A DNA stretch of 64,000 nt from Kitasatospora albolonga (GTDB lineage Bacteria; Actinomycetota; Actinomycetes; Streptomycetales; Streptomycetaceae). Shown here one piece after another: positions 34,028 to 43,510 of the stretch. Every line of letters starts with the position of its first letter. The first letter of the stretch is position 1. A program made the translations under genes and the position numbers. The notes under the pieces were generated by a model. That model made no database searches. It saw only the letters and a list, made by a program, of their open reading frames with translations, and was not told the DNA's origin. The stretch is from contig CP020563.1 of assembly GCA_002082585.1 (NCBI GenBank), positions 4,644,001 through 4,708,000 on the forward strand, given 5' to 3'.

Positions 34028-35742
34028 ACGTATGGGAGACCGCGAAGGCGCACCGGCCGCTCCTGATCGCCGGGATCACCCTCGGCCTGCTCGGCGCGGT
34101 CGCGTCGCTCGCCCAGCCGCTGCTCATCGGTGAACTCATCGGGGCCGTGGCCAAGGACAGCCCGCTCTTCTGGCCCATCGCCTCGATCGTCGCGCTGTTC
34201 TGCGCCGACGCCGTGCTCGCCGCGGCGCACGCCTACGCGATCGGCCGCGCCGGTGAGAACATCGTCTTCGACATGCGGCGGACGCTCGTCGGCCGGTTGC
34301 TGCGGGCCGACATGGCGGCGTTCGGACGCCTCGACCACGGCGATGTGTTCACCCGGGTCGTCACGGACACCTCCATCGCGCGGGTCTCCCTCTCCCAGTC
34401 GCTGGCCCAGATCGTCACCTCGGGCTTCATGGTCGTCGGCGGTATCGCCGCCATGGCCTGGATCGACTGGCCGCTGCTCCTGCTCAGCCTGGGCTGTCTC
34501 GGCGCGGCCAGCGTGGTCTCGCTCCTGCTCGCCCGGCGGGTGCGGCAGGCGTCCCTGGTCAACCGGGAGGACACGAGCTCCTTCGGCTCCGGAGTGCAGC
34601 GCGTCATGGGCGGGATGAGCACCGTCAAGACCTCCCGCGCCGAGGCGCGCGAGGACGCCCGGATCACCGCGCTCGCCGGGCGCGCCCGCCGCTCCGGCAT
34701 CCGGGTGAGCGCGATCTCCGCGATGCTCACCCCCGCCATGAACGTGGGCACGCAGGTGTGCCTGGCCGCGGTGGTGGGCTGGGGCATGTCCCGGGTCGCC
34801 ACCGGGGCCATGGAGCTGTCGGCCCTGACGGCCTTCGTGATGTACCTGTTCTACCTGGTCGCCCCCCTGGTGATGCTCTTCCTCGCCATCGGGGAGTTCC
34901 AGCAGGGCCGGGCCGCCATCGACCGGGTCACCGAGCTGTCCCACCTGGAGCAGGAGGAGGCCGTGGCCCCGCCCCCGGCCGAGCTGCTGCCCGGCCCCGC
35001 CGTCCGGTTCGACGGGGTGACTTTCGGCTATGCCCCGCCGCCCGCCGCCCCGGTTGTCGAGGACGTCTCGTTCTCCGTGCCGCCCCACGGCCTCACGGCG
35101 ATCGTCGGACCGTCCGGGGCGGGCAAGACCACCCTGTTCCAGCTCCTGGAACGGCTCCACCGGCCCGGCGAGGGCTCCGTCCACCTGCGGGGCGTCGACA
35201 TCGCCACGATGCCGCTGGACCAGGTGCGCGGCCTGATCGGCTACGTCGAACAGGAGAGCGCCCTGATCCGGGGCACGGTCCGGGAGAACCTCACCTACGC
35301 CGATCCGGACGCCGACGACGGGGCGATCGCCCACGTCGTACGGCTGGCCGGGCTCACCGACGTCCTCGCCGGACTGCCCCAGGGGCTCGACACCCCGCTC
35401 GGCGAACGGGGCGCGGGCCTCTCCGGCGGCCAGCGCCAGCGGCTGGCCATCGCCCGCACGCTGCTCCAGCGCCCCCAGGTGATCCTGCTCGACGAGGCCA
35501 CCGCCCACCTCGACAGCGAGGCCGAGGCCGCACTCCGCGACACCATCGCCACGGTCTCCCAGGAGTGCGCCGTCATCGCCATCGCCCACCGCCTCTCCAC
35601 CGTGGTGGACGCGGACCGGATCATCGTCCTCGAAGCCGGACGCGTACGCGCCACCGGAACCCACCACGAACTGCTGGACTCCGACGAGCTGTACCGGCGC
35701 ATCGCGAGCCGGCAGCTGCTGACCGAAGGCGCGGCCCGATGA
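34024..35742 (+). CDS. ABC exporter (half-transporter), LinT-like
   Basis: 572 residues from GTG 34024. Six membrane helices in residues 10-300, then the ATPase domain: Walker A AIVGPSGAGKTTLFQLLERL, signature ERGAGLSGGQRQRLAIARTL, Walker B VILLDEATAHLDSEAEA, H-loop IAIAHRLSTVVDADRI. No N-terminal C39 peptidase is present, so leader removal must be done by another protease. Half-size exporters of this kind export the mature linaridin. Coupled to the methyltransferase and the oxidoreductase by overlaps. Confidence 0.92.
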   Translation: MNVWETAKAHRPLLIAGITLGLLGAVASLAQPLLIGELIGAVAKDSPLFWPIASIVALFCADAVLAAAHAYAIGRAGENIVFDMRRTLVGRLLRADMAAFGRLDHGDVFTRVVTDTSIARVSLSQSLAQIVTSGFMVVGGIAAMAWIDWPLLLLSLGCLGAASVVSLLLARRVRQASLVNREDTSSFGSGVQRVMGGMSTVKTSRAEAREDARITALAGRARRSGIRVSAISAMLTPAMNVGTQVCLAAVVGWGMSRVATGAMELSALTAFVMYLFYLVAPLVMLFLAIGEFQQGRAAIDRVTELSHLEQEEAVAPPPAELLPGPAVRFDGVTFGYAPPPAAPVVEDVSFSVPPHGLTAIVGPSGAGKTTLFQLLERLHRPGEGSVHLRGVDIATMPLDQVRGLIGYVEQESALIRGTVRENLTYADPDADDGAIAHVVRLAGLTDVLAGLPQGLDTPLGERGAGLSGGQRQRLAIARTLLQRPQVILLDEATAHLDSEAEAALRDTIATVSQECAVIAIAHRLSTVVDADRIIVLEAGRVRATGTHHELLDSDELYRRIASRQLLTEGAAR

Positions 35743-37202
35743 GCGGGGACCAGGCGGACGCCGCCGTCGTCGGTACCGGGCCGAACGGTCTGGCGGCCGC
35801 CGTGACCCTGGCCCGCGCGGGGCTGCGCGTGGCGCTGTACGAGGCGGAGGACACGATCGGCGGCGGTCTGCGCACCGAGGCCCTCTTCGACCGGGACATC
35901 GTCCACGACCTGTGCTCAGCCGTGCACCCCATGGCGGCCGCCTCCCGCTTCTTCCGCGCGTTCGACCTGCCCGCCCGGGGTGTGGACCTGCGCCACCCCG
36001 AGATCAGCTACGCCCACCCCCTGGACGGGGGCCGGGCCGGTCTCGCGCACCGGGACCTGGAGCGGACCTGCGCCGGGCTCGGCCGGGACGGCGCCCGCTG
36101 GCGCGGCCTGATGCGGTCGCTGCTCGACCACAGCGAAGGAGTTGTCGACTTCGTGCTGTCCGGGCAGCGGGCCCTTCCCCGGGACCCGGTCGCCGCCGCT
36201 CTGGTCGGCCTGCGGACCCTGGAGCACGGAACGCGGCTGGGCGCCGCGCGGTTCCACGGCGAGGAGGCCGCCGCGCTGCTCACCGGCGTCACCGCCCACG
36301 CCCTCGGCAGGCTCCCGAGCATCGCCTCGGGCGCCGTCACCGCCCTGCTCGCCCACCTCGCGCACGGCACCGGCTGGCCGCTGCCCGCGGGCGGCAGCAG
36401 GAGCATCGCCGACGCGATGGCCGCGGACATCACCGCGCACGGGGGTGTGTTCCACACCGGCCGCCGCATCACCGACCTGCGCGAACTCGCCCCCGCCCGC
36501 CTGCTGATGCTCGACATCGCGCCCCGCGGACTGCTGGAGCTGGCCGGGGACCGGCTGCCGCCCCGCTACGCGCGCGCACTGCGCCGCTTCCGCTACGGCC
36601 CGGGGGCCGCGAAGGTCGATTTCCTTGTCTCGGAGCCGATCCCCTGGGCCAACCCCGAGGTGGGCAGGGCCGGTACCGTGCACCTCGGCGGGACCCATGC
36701 CGAGATGGTCCGGCAGGAGACCCTCACGGCGCGCGGTGTCCGCACCGACGAACCGTTCGTGCTCGTGGTCGACCCGGCCGTCACCGACCCGGGGCGTGCC
36801 GTCGGGGGCAAGCGCCCGGTGTGGGCGTACGCCCATGTCCCGCACGGGGACCGCACCGACCCGGTCCCCCTCGTCCTTTCCCGGATCGAGCGGTACGCCC
36901 CCGGTTTCACGGACACCGTTCTCGCCTCCCGGGGCATCCCGGCCGCCGGGATGGAGCACCACAACGCCAATTACGTCGGCGGGGACATCGGCGCGGGCGC
37001 GATGACCCTGACCCAGTCCGTCCTCCGGCCGGTCCCCAGCGTCGACCCGTACCGGACGCCGCTGCCGGGTGTCTACCTGTGCTCGGCGTCGACCCCGCCC
37101 GGCCCCAGCGTCCACGGGATGTCCGGCTACCTGGCCGCGCTCTCGTCCCTGCGCAGGGAGTACGGCGTCCGCGTTCCGCCCCCTCTGGGCGTACGGCCCT
37201 GA
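35739..37202 (+). CDS. FAD-dependent oxidoreductase, phytoene-desaturase fold (LinE-like)
   Basis: 487 residues. The dinucleotide-binding motif is VVGTGPNGLAAAVTLARAGL followed by ALYEAEDTIGGGLRTE, as in CrtI/amine-oxidase flavoproteins; the C-terminal FAD contact is GVYLCSASTPPGPSVHGMSG. Such oxidoreductases are recurrent in linaridin clusters (CypE/LinE class), where their reaction is not well defined. Last gene of the operon; downstream DNA has only C-rich short repeats. It could alternatively belong to an unrelated carotenoid-like reaction, but the 4-bp overlap with the exporter argues for the RiPP. Confidence 0.85.
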   Translation: MSGDQADAAVVGTGPNGLAAAVTLARAGLRVALYEAEDTIGGGLRTEALFDRDIVHDLCSAVHPMAAASRFFRAFDLPARGVDLRHPEISYAHPLDGGRAGLAHRDLERTCAGLGRDGARWRGLMRSLLDHSEGVVDFVLSGQRALPRDPVAAALVGLRTLEHGTRLGAARFHGEEAAALLTGVTAHALGRLPSIASGAVTALLAHLAHGTGWPLPAGGSRSIADAMAADITAHGGVFHTGRRITDLRELAPARLLMLDIAPRGLLELAGDRLPPRYARALRRFRYGPGAAKVDFLVSEPIPWANPEVGRAGTVHLGGTHAEMVRQETLTARGVRTDEPFVLVVDPAVTDPGRAVGGKRPVWAYAHVPHGDRTDPVPLVLSRIERYAPGFTDTVLASRGIPAAGMEHHNANYVGGDIGAGAMTLTQSVLRPVPSVDPYRTPLPGVYLCSASTPPGPSVHGMSGYLAALSSLRREYGVRVPPPLGVRP

Positions 37203-37209
37203 CGGGAAA

Positions 37210-37260
37210 CACGAACCCCCGCACCTCCGAACCCCCTAACCCCGAACCCCCGACCCCGGG
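37210..37260. repeat. C-rich short direct repeats
   Basis: Variants of CCGAACCCC(C) recur at about 9-18-bp steps (ACGAACCCCC, CCGAACCCCC, CCGAACCCCC, CCGACCCCGG). No hairpin is visible. The tract sits between the RiPP operon and the catabolic operon. Confidence 0.5.
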
Positions 37261-37303
37261 CTGTGAACGCACGGGAGCGGCAGGCGGCGGACAGAAAATC
37301 ATG

Positions 37304-37315
37304 CAAGCGCGCTTG
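37304..37315. promoter_or_regulatory. Candidate operator of the catabolic operon
   Basis: CAAGCGCGCTTG is a perfect 12-bp palindrome in an AT-richer patch (AATCATG before, ATTGTTT after), 62 bp ahead of the first gene. TetR-family regulators of acyl-CoA operons use sites of this kind; the operon ends with a TetR gene. The link is inferred. Confidence 0.45.
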
Positions 37316-37376
37316 ATTGTTTCCTGGCGCGCTGCCATGCTCCTGGGCACCACACCCGGTCCCGAGGGGAGCGCAC

Positions 37377-38189
37377 GTGTCCGATGTCGCAGCGGTGGTC
37401 GGCGATCTGCGCGAGGAGAGCGACGAACTCGACGCTCTCGTCGGGTCGTTGGAGCCCGGGCGGTGGCGTGAGCAGACCCCCGCCGAGGGGTGGACCGTCG
37501 CCCACCAGATCGCCCACCTCGCCTGGACCGACGAGGTCGCGCTGCTGGCGGCCACCGACCCGGACCGGTTCGGCGACGAGGTCGGCAAGGCGTTCGCCGC
37601 CCCCGAGTCCTTCGTCGACGAGGCCGCCGGGGCGCTGGTCGCCGCCCATGCCCCGGACGCCCTGCTCGCCCGGTGGCGGGAGGGGCGGCAGCGGCTCGAC
37701 CAGGTGCTGCGGGACGCTCCGGCGGGCACCCGCATCCCCTGGTACGGGCCGCCGATGAGCGTCGCGTCCATGGCGACCGCCCGGCTCATGGAGACCTGGG
37801 CCCACGGCCAGGACATCGCCGACGCCCTCGGGGCCACCCGGACCCCCACCGCCCGGCTGCGGCACGTGGCCCGGATCGGGGTGCGGGCCCGGAACTACGC
37901 CTACGCGGTACGGGGGATCGAGCCACCCGGAGAGGAGTTCCGCGTCGAACTCCACGCACCCGACGGCGCGTTGATCGCGTACGGCCCCGAAGCCGCCGCC
38001 CAGCGCGTCACCGGGCCGCTCCTCGACTTCTGCCTCCTGGTCACCCAGCGCGCCCACCGCGCCGATCTCGCCGTCACCGCCGAGGGGCGCCAGGCGGACC
38101 AGTGGCTCGGTATCGCCCAGGCGTTCGCCGGCCCTCCCGGACCGGGCCGCCCGCCCCGTACCGAGCGGGCCGCACGGGGTGACCGGTGA
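37377..38189 (+). CDS. TIGR03084-type DinB-like metal-binding protein
   Basis: 270 residues from GTG 37377. The N-terminal helical bundle has the mycothiol-dependent-isomerase pattern: LREESDELDALVGSLEPGRW, WTVAHQIAHLAWTDEVALL and the metal-binding H-x3-D-type ETWAHGQDIADALG. The C-terminal part (RIGVRARNYAYAVRG to WLGIAQAFAG) is an SCP2-like domain. The TIGR03084 group commonly opens operons with AtuA-like and acyl-CoA carboxylase genes, as here. Its reaction is unknown. GTG start overlap couples it to the next gene. Confidence 0.83.
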   Translation: MSDVAAVVGDLREESDELDALVGSLEPGRWREQTPAEGWTVAHQIAHLAWTDEVALLAATDPDRFGDEVGKAFAAPESFVDEAAGALVAAHAPDALLARWREGRQRLDQVLRDAPAGTRIPWYGPPMSVASMATARLMETWAHGQDIADALGATRTPTARLRHVARIGVRARNYAYAVRGIEPPGEEFRVELHAPDGALIAYGPEAAAQRVTGPLLDFCLLVTQRAHRADLAVTAEGRQADQWLGIAQAFAGPPGPGRPPRTERAARGDR

Positions 38190-39931
38190 CTGCCCCCGCG
38201 CCGGGCCCGGCCCCTCTCCGTATCGGCAACGCCTCCGGCTTCTACGGCGACCGCTTCGACGCCGTGCGCGAGATGCTCACCGGCGGCCCCCTCGACGTCC
38301 TCACCGGCGACTACCTCGCCGAGCTGACCATGCTCATCCTCGGCCGCGGCCGCCTCAAGGACCCCGAGAAGGGGTACGCCACCACCTTCCTGCGTCAGCT
38401 GGAGGAAGGGCTCGGGCTCGCCCAGGAGCGGGGCGTGAAGATCGTCGCCAACGCGGGCGGGCTCAACCCGGCCGGACTCGCCGACGCCGTAAGGAAGTTG
38501 GCGGCCAAGGTCGGGGTTCCGGTGGCCGTCGCCCATGTGGAGGGCGACAGCCTGCCCGTACCCGACGGCTTCCTCACCGCCAACGCCTACCTGGGCGGCG
38601 CCGGGATCGCCGCCTGTCTGCGGGCCGGGGCCGACATCGTCGTCACCGGCCGGGTCACCGACGCGGCCCTCGTCACCGGCCCGGCCGCCGCCCGCTTCGG
38701 CTGGGGCCCCGACGACCTGGACGCCCTCGCGGGAGCGGTGGTGGCCGGGCACGTCCTGGAGTGCGGCACGCAGGCGACCGGCGGGAACTACGCCTTCTTC
38801 GGCGACCACGACCCCGGCCTTCTGCGCCGCCCCGGCTTCCCGCTCGCCGAGATCCACGCCGACGGGTCCTCCGTGATCACCAAGCACGCCGGTACGGGAG
38901 GCGTCGTCGACCTCGGGACGGTCACCGCCCAACTCCTGTACGAGACCGGGGGAGCCCGGTACGCCGGACCCGACGTCACCGCCCGCCTCGACACCGTACG
39001 GCTCACCCCCGACGGCCCGGACCGGGTGCGCGTCGACGGCGTGCGCGGCGAGGCCCCGCCGCCCACGCTCAAGGCCGGGCTCACCCGGCTCGGCGGCTGG
39101 CGCAACGAAGTCGTGTTCGTCCTCACGGGCCTGGATGTGGCGGCCAAGTCCCGTCTGGTGCAGGCCCAGTTCGCCGACGCCCTGGAGCGGAGCGGTGTGC
39201 GGCCCCCCGCCGAGGTGCGCTGGGAGCTGGTCCGTACCGACCGCCCCGACGCCGACACCGAGGAGCGGGCCAGCGCGCTGCTCCGACTCACCGTCCGGGA
39301 CCAGGACGCCGAGGCGGTGGGCCGGGCCGTCTCCTCCGCCGCCGTCGAACTCGCCCTCGGCAGCTACCCGGGCTGCCATGTCACCGCACCGCCCGGAAAG
39401 GGCGCGCCCTACGGGGTGTTCGAGGCGATCCACGTACCGGCGGGGGAGGTCGAGCACCTCGCCGTACTGCCGGACGGGCGGCGGGAGATCATCGAACCGC
39501 CCACCCATACACAGGAGTTGGCCGAGGTCGATGAACCGCCGCTCCCCGAACCGTATCCGTCCGGGCCCACCCGCCGCGCCCCCCTCGGGCTCGTCGCGGG
39601 GGCCCGCAGCGGGGACAAGGGCGGTGACGCCAACGTGGGCGTCTGGGTGCGGGACGACGCCGCGTGGCGGTGGCTGGCGCATGAGCTGACCGTCGAGCGG
39701 TTCAAGGAACTCCTCCCGGAGACCGCCGACTTGACCGTCGTACGCCATGTCCTGCCCAATCTGCGCGCCCTCAACTTCACCGTGCACGGCCTCCTCGGGG
39801 AGGGCGTCGCGTCCCAGGCCCGGTTCGACCCGCAGGCCAAGGCGGTGGGGGAGTGGCTGCGGTCGCGGTGGCTGCCGATCCCCGTGGCCCTGCTGGAAGG
39901 CACCGCCCCCGTACCGGAGGTGACCGTATGA
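38186..39931 (+). CDS. AtuA-family protein (acyclic terpene utilisation, DUF1446)
   Basis: 581 residues. Conserved pieces: LRIGNASGFYGDRFDAVREM at the N-terminus, LTGDYLAELTMLILGRGRLK, IVANAGGLNPAGLADAVRKL, ADIVVTGRVTDAALVTGPAA, and in the C-terminal AtuA-like domain GLVAGARSGDKGGDANVGVW. In Pseudomonas, AtuA is needed for growth on citronellol-type terpenes, but its exact reaction is unknown. Here it is followed by biotin-dependent carboxylase genes, in line with the atu pathway logic. Confidence 0.9.
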   Translation: MTAPAPGPAPLRIGNASGFYGDRFDAVREMLTGGPLDVLTGDYLAELTMLILGRGRLKDPEKGYATTFLRQLEEGLGLAQERGVKIVANAGGLNPAGLADAVRKLAAKVGVPVAVAHVEGDSLPVPDGFLTANAYLGGAGIAACLRAGADIVVTGRVTDAALVTGPAAARFGWGPDDLDALAGAVVAGHVLECGTQATGGNYAFFGDHDPGLLRRPGFPLAEIHADGSSVITKHAGTGGVVDLGTVTAQLLYETGGARYAGPDVTARLDTVRLTPDGPDRVRVDGVRGEAPPPTLKAGLTRLGGWRNEVVFVLTGLDVAAKSRLVQAQFADALERSGVRPPAEVRWELVRTDRPDADTEERASALLRLTVRDQDAEAVGRAVSSAAVELALGSYPGCHVTAPPGKGAPYGVFEAIHVPAGEVEHLAVLPDGRREIIEPPTHTQELAEVDEPPLPEPYPSGPTRRAPLGLVAGARSGDKGGDANVGVWVRDDAAWRWLAHELTVERFKELLPETADLTVVRHVLPNLRALNFTVHGLLGEGVASQARFDPQAKAVGEWLRSRWLPIPVALLEGTAPVPEVTV

Positions 39932-41526
39932 CCGTCCTGCCCACCGCGCTCGACACCGACAGCCCGGAGTACGCGGCGCATCGGGCCGCCCTGCTGGAGA
40001 AGATCGCCGCCCTGGAGGCCGAGCACGCCAAGGTGCTCGCGGGCGGCGGCGAGAAGTACGTGGCCCGGCACCGCAAGCGCGGCAAGCTCCCCGCCCGCGA
40101 GCGGATCGAGCTGCTGGTCGACCCCGACACCCCGTTCCTGGAGCTGTCCCCGCTGGCCGCCTGGGGCAGTGACTATGCGGTCGGCGCCTCGCTCATCACG
40201 GGCATCGGGGTGGTGGAGGGCGTCGAGTGCCTGATCACCGCCAACGACCCGACCGTACGCGGCGGGGCCTCGAACCCCTGGACGCTGAAGAAGGCCCTGC
40301 GCGCCAATGAGATCGCCTTCGCCAACCGGCTGCCGTGCATCAGCCTGGTGGAGTCGGGCGGCGCCGATCTGCCCTCCCAGAAGGAGATCTTCATCCCGGG
40401 CGGGGCGCTGTTCCGGGACATCACCCGGCTCTCGGCGGCCGGAATCCCCACCGTGGCCGTGGTGTTCGGCAACTCGACCGCCGGAGGCGCGTACGTCCCC
40501 GGCATGTCCGACCATGCCGTGATGATCCGCGAGCGCTCCAAGGTCTTCCTCGGCGGACCGCCGCTCGTGAAGATGGCGACCGGTGAGGAGAGCGACGACG
40601 AGTCCCTGGGCGGGGCCGAGATGCACGCCCGGACGTCGGGGCTCGCCGACCACTTCGCCGTGGACGAGCAGGACGCGATCCGGCAGGCCCGGCGGATCGT
40701 GGCCCGCTTCAACTGGCGCAAGGCGCACACCGATCCGGGGCTCGCCGAGCCGCCGAAGTACGACGCGGAGGAGTTGCTCGGGATCGTGCCGGGCGATCTG
40801 AAGGTGCCCTTCGACCCGCGCGAGGTGATCGCCCGGCTGGTGGACGGATCGGACTTCGACGCGTTCAAGCCGCTGTACGGGACGAGCCTGGTCACGGGGT
40901 GGGCGCGGCTGCACGGCTATCCGGTCGGCATTCTCGCCAACGCGCAGGGGGTGCTGTTCAGCGAGGAGTCGCAGAAGGCCGCCCAGTTCATTCAGTTGGC
41001 GAATCAGCGGGACATTCCGTTGCTCTTCCTGCACAACACCACCGGCTACATGGTCGGCAAGGAGTACGAGCAGGGCGGCATCATCAAACACGGCGCGATG
41101 ATGATCAACGCCGTCGCCAACTCCCGCGTCCCGCACCTGTCGGTGCTCATGGGCGCCTCGTACGGGGCCGGGCACTACGGGATGTGCGGCCGGGCCTACG
41201 ACCCGCGCTTCCTCTTCGCCTGGCCGAGCAGCAAGTCCGCCGTCATGGGCCCGCAGCAGCTCGCGGGCGTCCTCTCCATCGTGGCCCGCGCGTCGGCCGC
41301 CGCGAAGGGGATGCCGTACGACGACGAGGCGGACGCCGGGCTGCGCGCGATGGTGGAGCAGCAGATCGAGGCGGAGTCGCTGCCGATGTTCCTCTCGGGG
41401 CGGCTGTACGACGACGGGGTGATCGACCCGCGCGACACCCGGACCGTCCTCGGGGTGTGCCTGTCCGCGATCCACACCGCACCGGTCGAGGGCGCCCGCG
41501 GCGGCTTCGGCGTCTTCCGAATGTGA
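39928..41526 (+). CDS. Acyl-CoA carboxylase, carboxyltransferase (beta) subunit
   Basis: 532 residues. Carboxyltransferase hallmarks: KRGKLPARERIELLVDPDTP, INSVESGGADLP-like ISLVESGGADLPSQ, GNSTAGGAYVPGMSDH and LMGASYGAGHYGMCGRAYDP, then RFLFAWPSSKSAVMGPQQLA. The pattern is of the methylcrotonyl-/geranyl-CoA carboxylase group rather than propionyl-CoA carboxylase. It carboxylates a branched unsaturated acyl-CoA using carboxybiotin from the next gene product. Overlaps AtuA by 4 bp. Confidence 0.92.
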   Translation: MTVLPTALDTDSPEYAAHRAALLEKIAALEAEHAKVLAGGGEKYVARHRKRGKLPARERIELLVDPDTPFLELSPLAAWGSDYAVGASLITGIGVVEGVECLITANDPTVRGGASNPWTLKKALRANEIAFANRLPCISLVESGGADLPSQKEIFIPGGALFRDITRLSAAGIPTVAVVFGNSTAGGAYVPGMSDHAVMIRERSKVFLGGPPLVKMATGEESDDESLGGAEMHARTSGLADHFAVDEQDAIRQARRIVARFNWRKAHTDPGLAEPPKYDAEELLGIVPGDLKVPFDPREVIARLVDGSDFDAFKPLYGTSLVTGWARLHGYPVGILANAQGVLFSEESQKAAQFIQLANQRDIPLLFLHNTTGYMVGKEYEQGGIIKHGAMMINAVANSRVPHLSVLMGASYGAGHYGMCGRAYDPRFLFAWPSSKSAVMGPQQLAGVLSIVARASAAAKGMPYDDEADAGLRAMVEQQIEAESLPMFLSGRLYDDGVIDPRDTRTVLGVCLSAIHTAPVEGARGGFGVFRM

Positions 41527-41533
41527 GGCCCGG

Positions 41534-43510
41534 ATGACCATCACGACTCTTCTTGTCGCCAACCGGGGCGAGATCGCCTGCCGGATCTTCCGCACCTGCC
41601 GTGACCTGGGCATCACCACGGTCGCCGTGTACTCCGACGCGGACACCGACGCCCTGCACGTACGGGAGGCAGACCTCGCCGTACGCCTGCCGGGGGCCGC
41701 CCCGGCCGACACCTATCTGCGCGGCGACCTCGTCGTGGCCGCCGCGCTGGCCGCCGGGGCGGACGCCGTGCACCCCGGCTACGGCTTCCTCTCCGAGAAC
41801 GCCGCCTTTGCCGCCGCCGTGCAGGACGCGGGGCTGGTGTGGGTGGGCCCGCCGGTCAAGGCCATCGAGCTGATGGCGTCCAAGACCCGGGCCAAGGAGC
41901 TGATGGCAGGGGCCGGGGTGCCGCTGCTGGCCCCGGTGGACCCGGCGACGGCGGGCCCGGACGATCTGCCGCTGCTGCTGAAGGCCGCGTCGGGCGGGGG
42001 CGGGCGGGGCATGCGGATCGTCCGGGAACTGGACGCGCTGGGCGGTGAGTTGCTGGCCGCCGCCGCGGAGGCCGCGTCCGCCTTCGGGGACGGGGAGGTG
42101 TTCGCGGAGCCGTACGTGGAGCGGGGCAGGCACGTCGAGGTGCAGGTCATGGCGGACGCGTACGACACCGTGTGGGCCCTCGGCACCCGGGACTGCTCGC
42201 TCCAGCGCCGCCACCAGAAGGTCATCGAGGAGGCCCCGGCGCCCGGCCTGGACGACGCCCTGCGCACCCGGCTCCATGACGCGGCGGTGGCGGCGGCGCG
42301 GGCGGTCGGGTACCGGGGGGCGGGGACCGTGGAGTTCCTGGTCTCCGCCGAGGGGCGGCCGTACTTTCTGGAGATGAACACCCGCCTCCAGGTCGAACAC
42401 CCGGTGACGGAGGCCGTGTTCGGGGTGGACCTGGTCGCGCTGCAACTGCGGGTGGCGGAGGGCGAGCCGCTGCCGGAGCTCCCGGTGGCGTCCGGCCACG
42501 CGGTGGAGGCCCGGCTCTACGCCGAGGACCCCGCGCGCGACTGGCAGCCGCAGACCGGAGCGCTGCTCACACTGGAGGTGCCGGACGCGCCCGGCCTGCG
42601 CCTGGACACCGGGTACGTCGGCGGCGACACCATCGGCGTGCACTACGACCCGATGCTCGCCAAGGTCATCGCGCACGCCCCGACGCGGACGGAGGCGGTG
42701 CGACTCCTCGCCGGGGCCCTGGAGCGCGCCCGTATCCACGGCCCGGTCACCAACAGGGCGCTGCTCGTACGGTCGTTGCGCCACCCGGATTTCGCGGCGG
42801 CCCGCCTCGACACCGGCTTCTACGACCGCCACCTGGCCGACCTCACCGCGCCCGGAGCAGGCGACCCCGCCACCGCCGCCCTCGCCGCCACCCTGGCGGA
42901 AGCCGTACGCGCCACCGAGGGCCACACCGCCCCCACCCGCTTCGGCGCCTGGCGCAACGTCCCCTCGCAGCCCCAGCTCAAGCGCTACCGGAGCGAACCC
43001 GACGGCACCGAGCACGCGATCGCCTACCGCACCCCGCGCACCGGCATCCCGGAACCGTACGAGAGGGACGGTATCCGGGCCGTCTCCGTCACCCCCGACC
43101 GCGTCACCCTCGAACTCGACGGCGTGACACGCCACTTCACCCTCACACGCGACCCCGACCCCGACCGCGACCAGGTCCACGTGGACACCGCCGGAGCCTC
43201 GTACACCTTCACCGCCCTGCCCCGCTTCACCGACCCCGCCACGCGGACCGACCCCGGCTCTCTCCTCGCCCCCATGCCCGGCACCGTCGTCCGCCTCGCG
43301 GAGGGTCTCGCGCCGGGGGCCGTGGTGGCGGCCGGGCAGCCGCTGATCTGGCTGGAGGCGATGAAGATGGAGCACCGCGTCCTCGCCCCCGCCTCCGGCA
43401 CCCTCACCGCCCTGCACGCCGCCCCCGGCCACCAGGTCGAGCTGGGCGCCCTGCTCGCCGTGGTCCAGGAAGACCTGGGCCCCGCCCCCGTAACGGAGGA
43501 GACCGCATGA
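41534..43510 (+). CDS. Acyl-CoA carboxylase, biotin carboxylase / biotin carrier (alpha) subunit
   Basis: 658 residues. Biotin carboxylase domain: LVANRGEIACRIFRTCRDLG, KAASGGGGRGMRIVRELD (ATP grasp), EMNTRLQVEHPVTEAVFG. After a BT-like linker the C-terminal biotinyl domain carries LIWLEAMKMEHRVLAPASG, with the biotinylated Lys in AMKM. Together with the preceding beta subunit it forms a two-subunit holoenzyme of the MccA/AtuF type. GTG-type overlap with the dehydrogenase gene downstream. Confidence 0.94.
   Translation: MTITTLLVANRGEIACRIFRTCRDLGITTVAVYSDADTDALHVREADLAVRLPGAAPADTYLRGDLVVAAALAAGADAVHPGYGFLSENAAFAAAVQDAGLVWVGPPVKAIELMASKTRAKELMAGAGVPLLAPVDPATAGPDDLPLLLKAASGGGGRGMRIVRELDALGGELLAAAAEAASAFGDGEVFAEPYVERGRHVEVQVMADAYDTVWALGTRDCSLQRRHQKVIEEAPAPGLDDALRTRLHDAAVAAARAVGYRGAGTVEFLVSAEGRPYFLEMNTRLQVEHPVTEAVFGVDLVALQLRVAEGEPLPELPVASGHAVEARLYAEDPARDWQPQTGALLTLEVPDAPGLRLDTGYVGGDTIGVHYDPMLAKVIAHAPTRTEAVRLLAGALERARIHGPVTNRALLVRSLRHPDFAAARLDTGFYDRHLADLTAPGAGDPATAALAATLAEAVRATEGHTAPTRFGAWRNVPSQPQLKRYRSEPDGTEHAIAYRTPRTGIPEPYERDGIRAVSVTPDRVTLELDGVTRHFTLTRDPDPDRDQVHVDTAGASYTFTALPRFTDPATRTDPGSLLAPMPGTVVRLAEGLAPGAVVAAGQPLIWLEAMKMEHRVLAPASGTLTALHAAPGHQVELGALLAVVQEDLGPAPVTEETA

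Noticed and set aside
37901..43432. Several 600-770-residue minus-strand frames opposite the catabolic operon
   Set aside because: Antisense shadows; all are low-complexity and overlap strongly supported genes.
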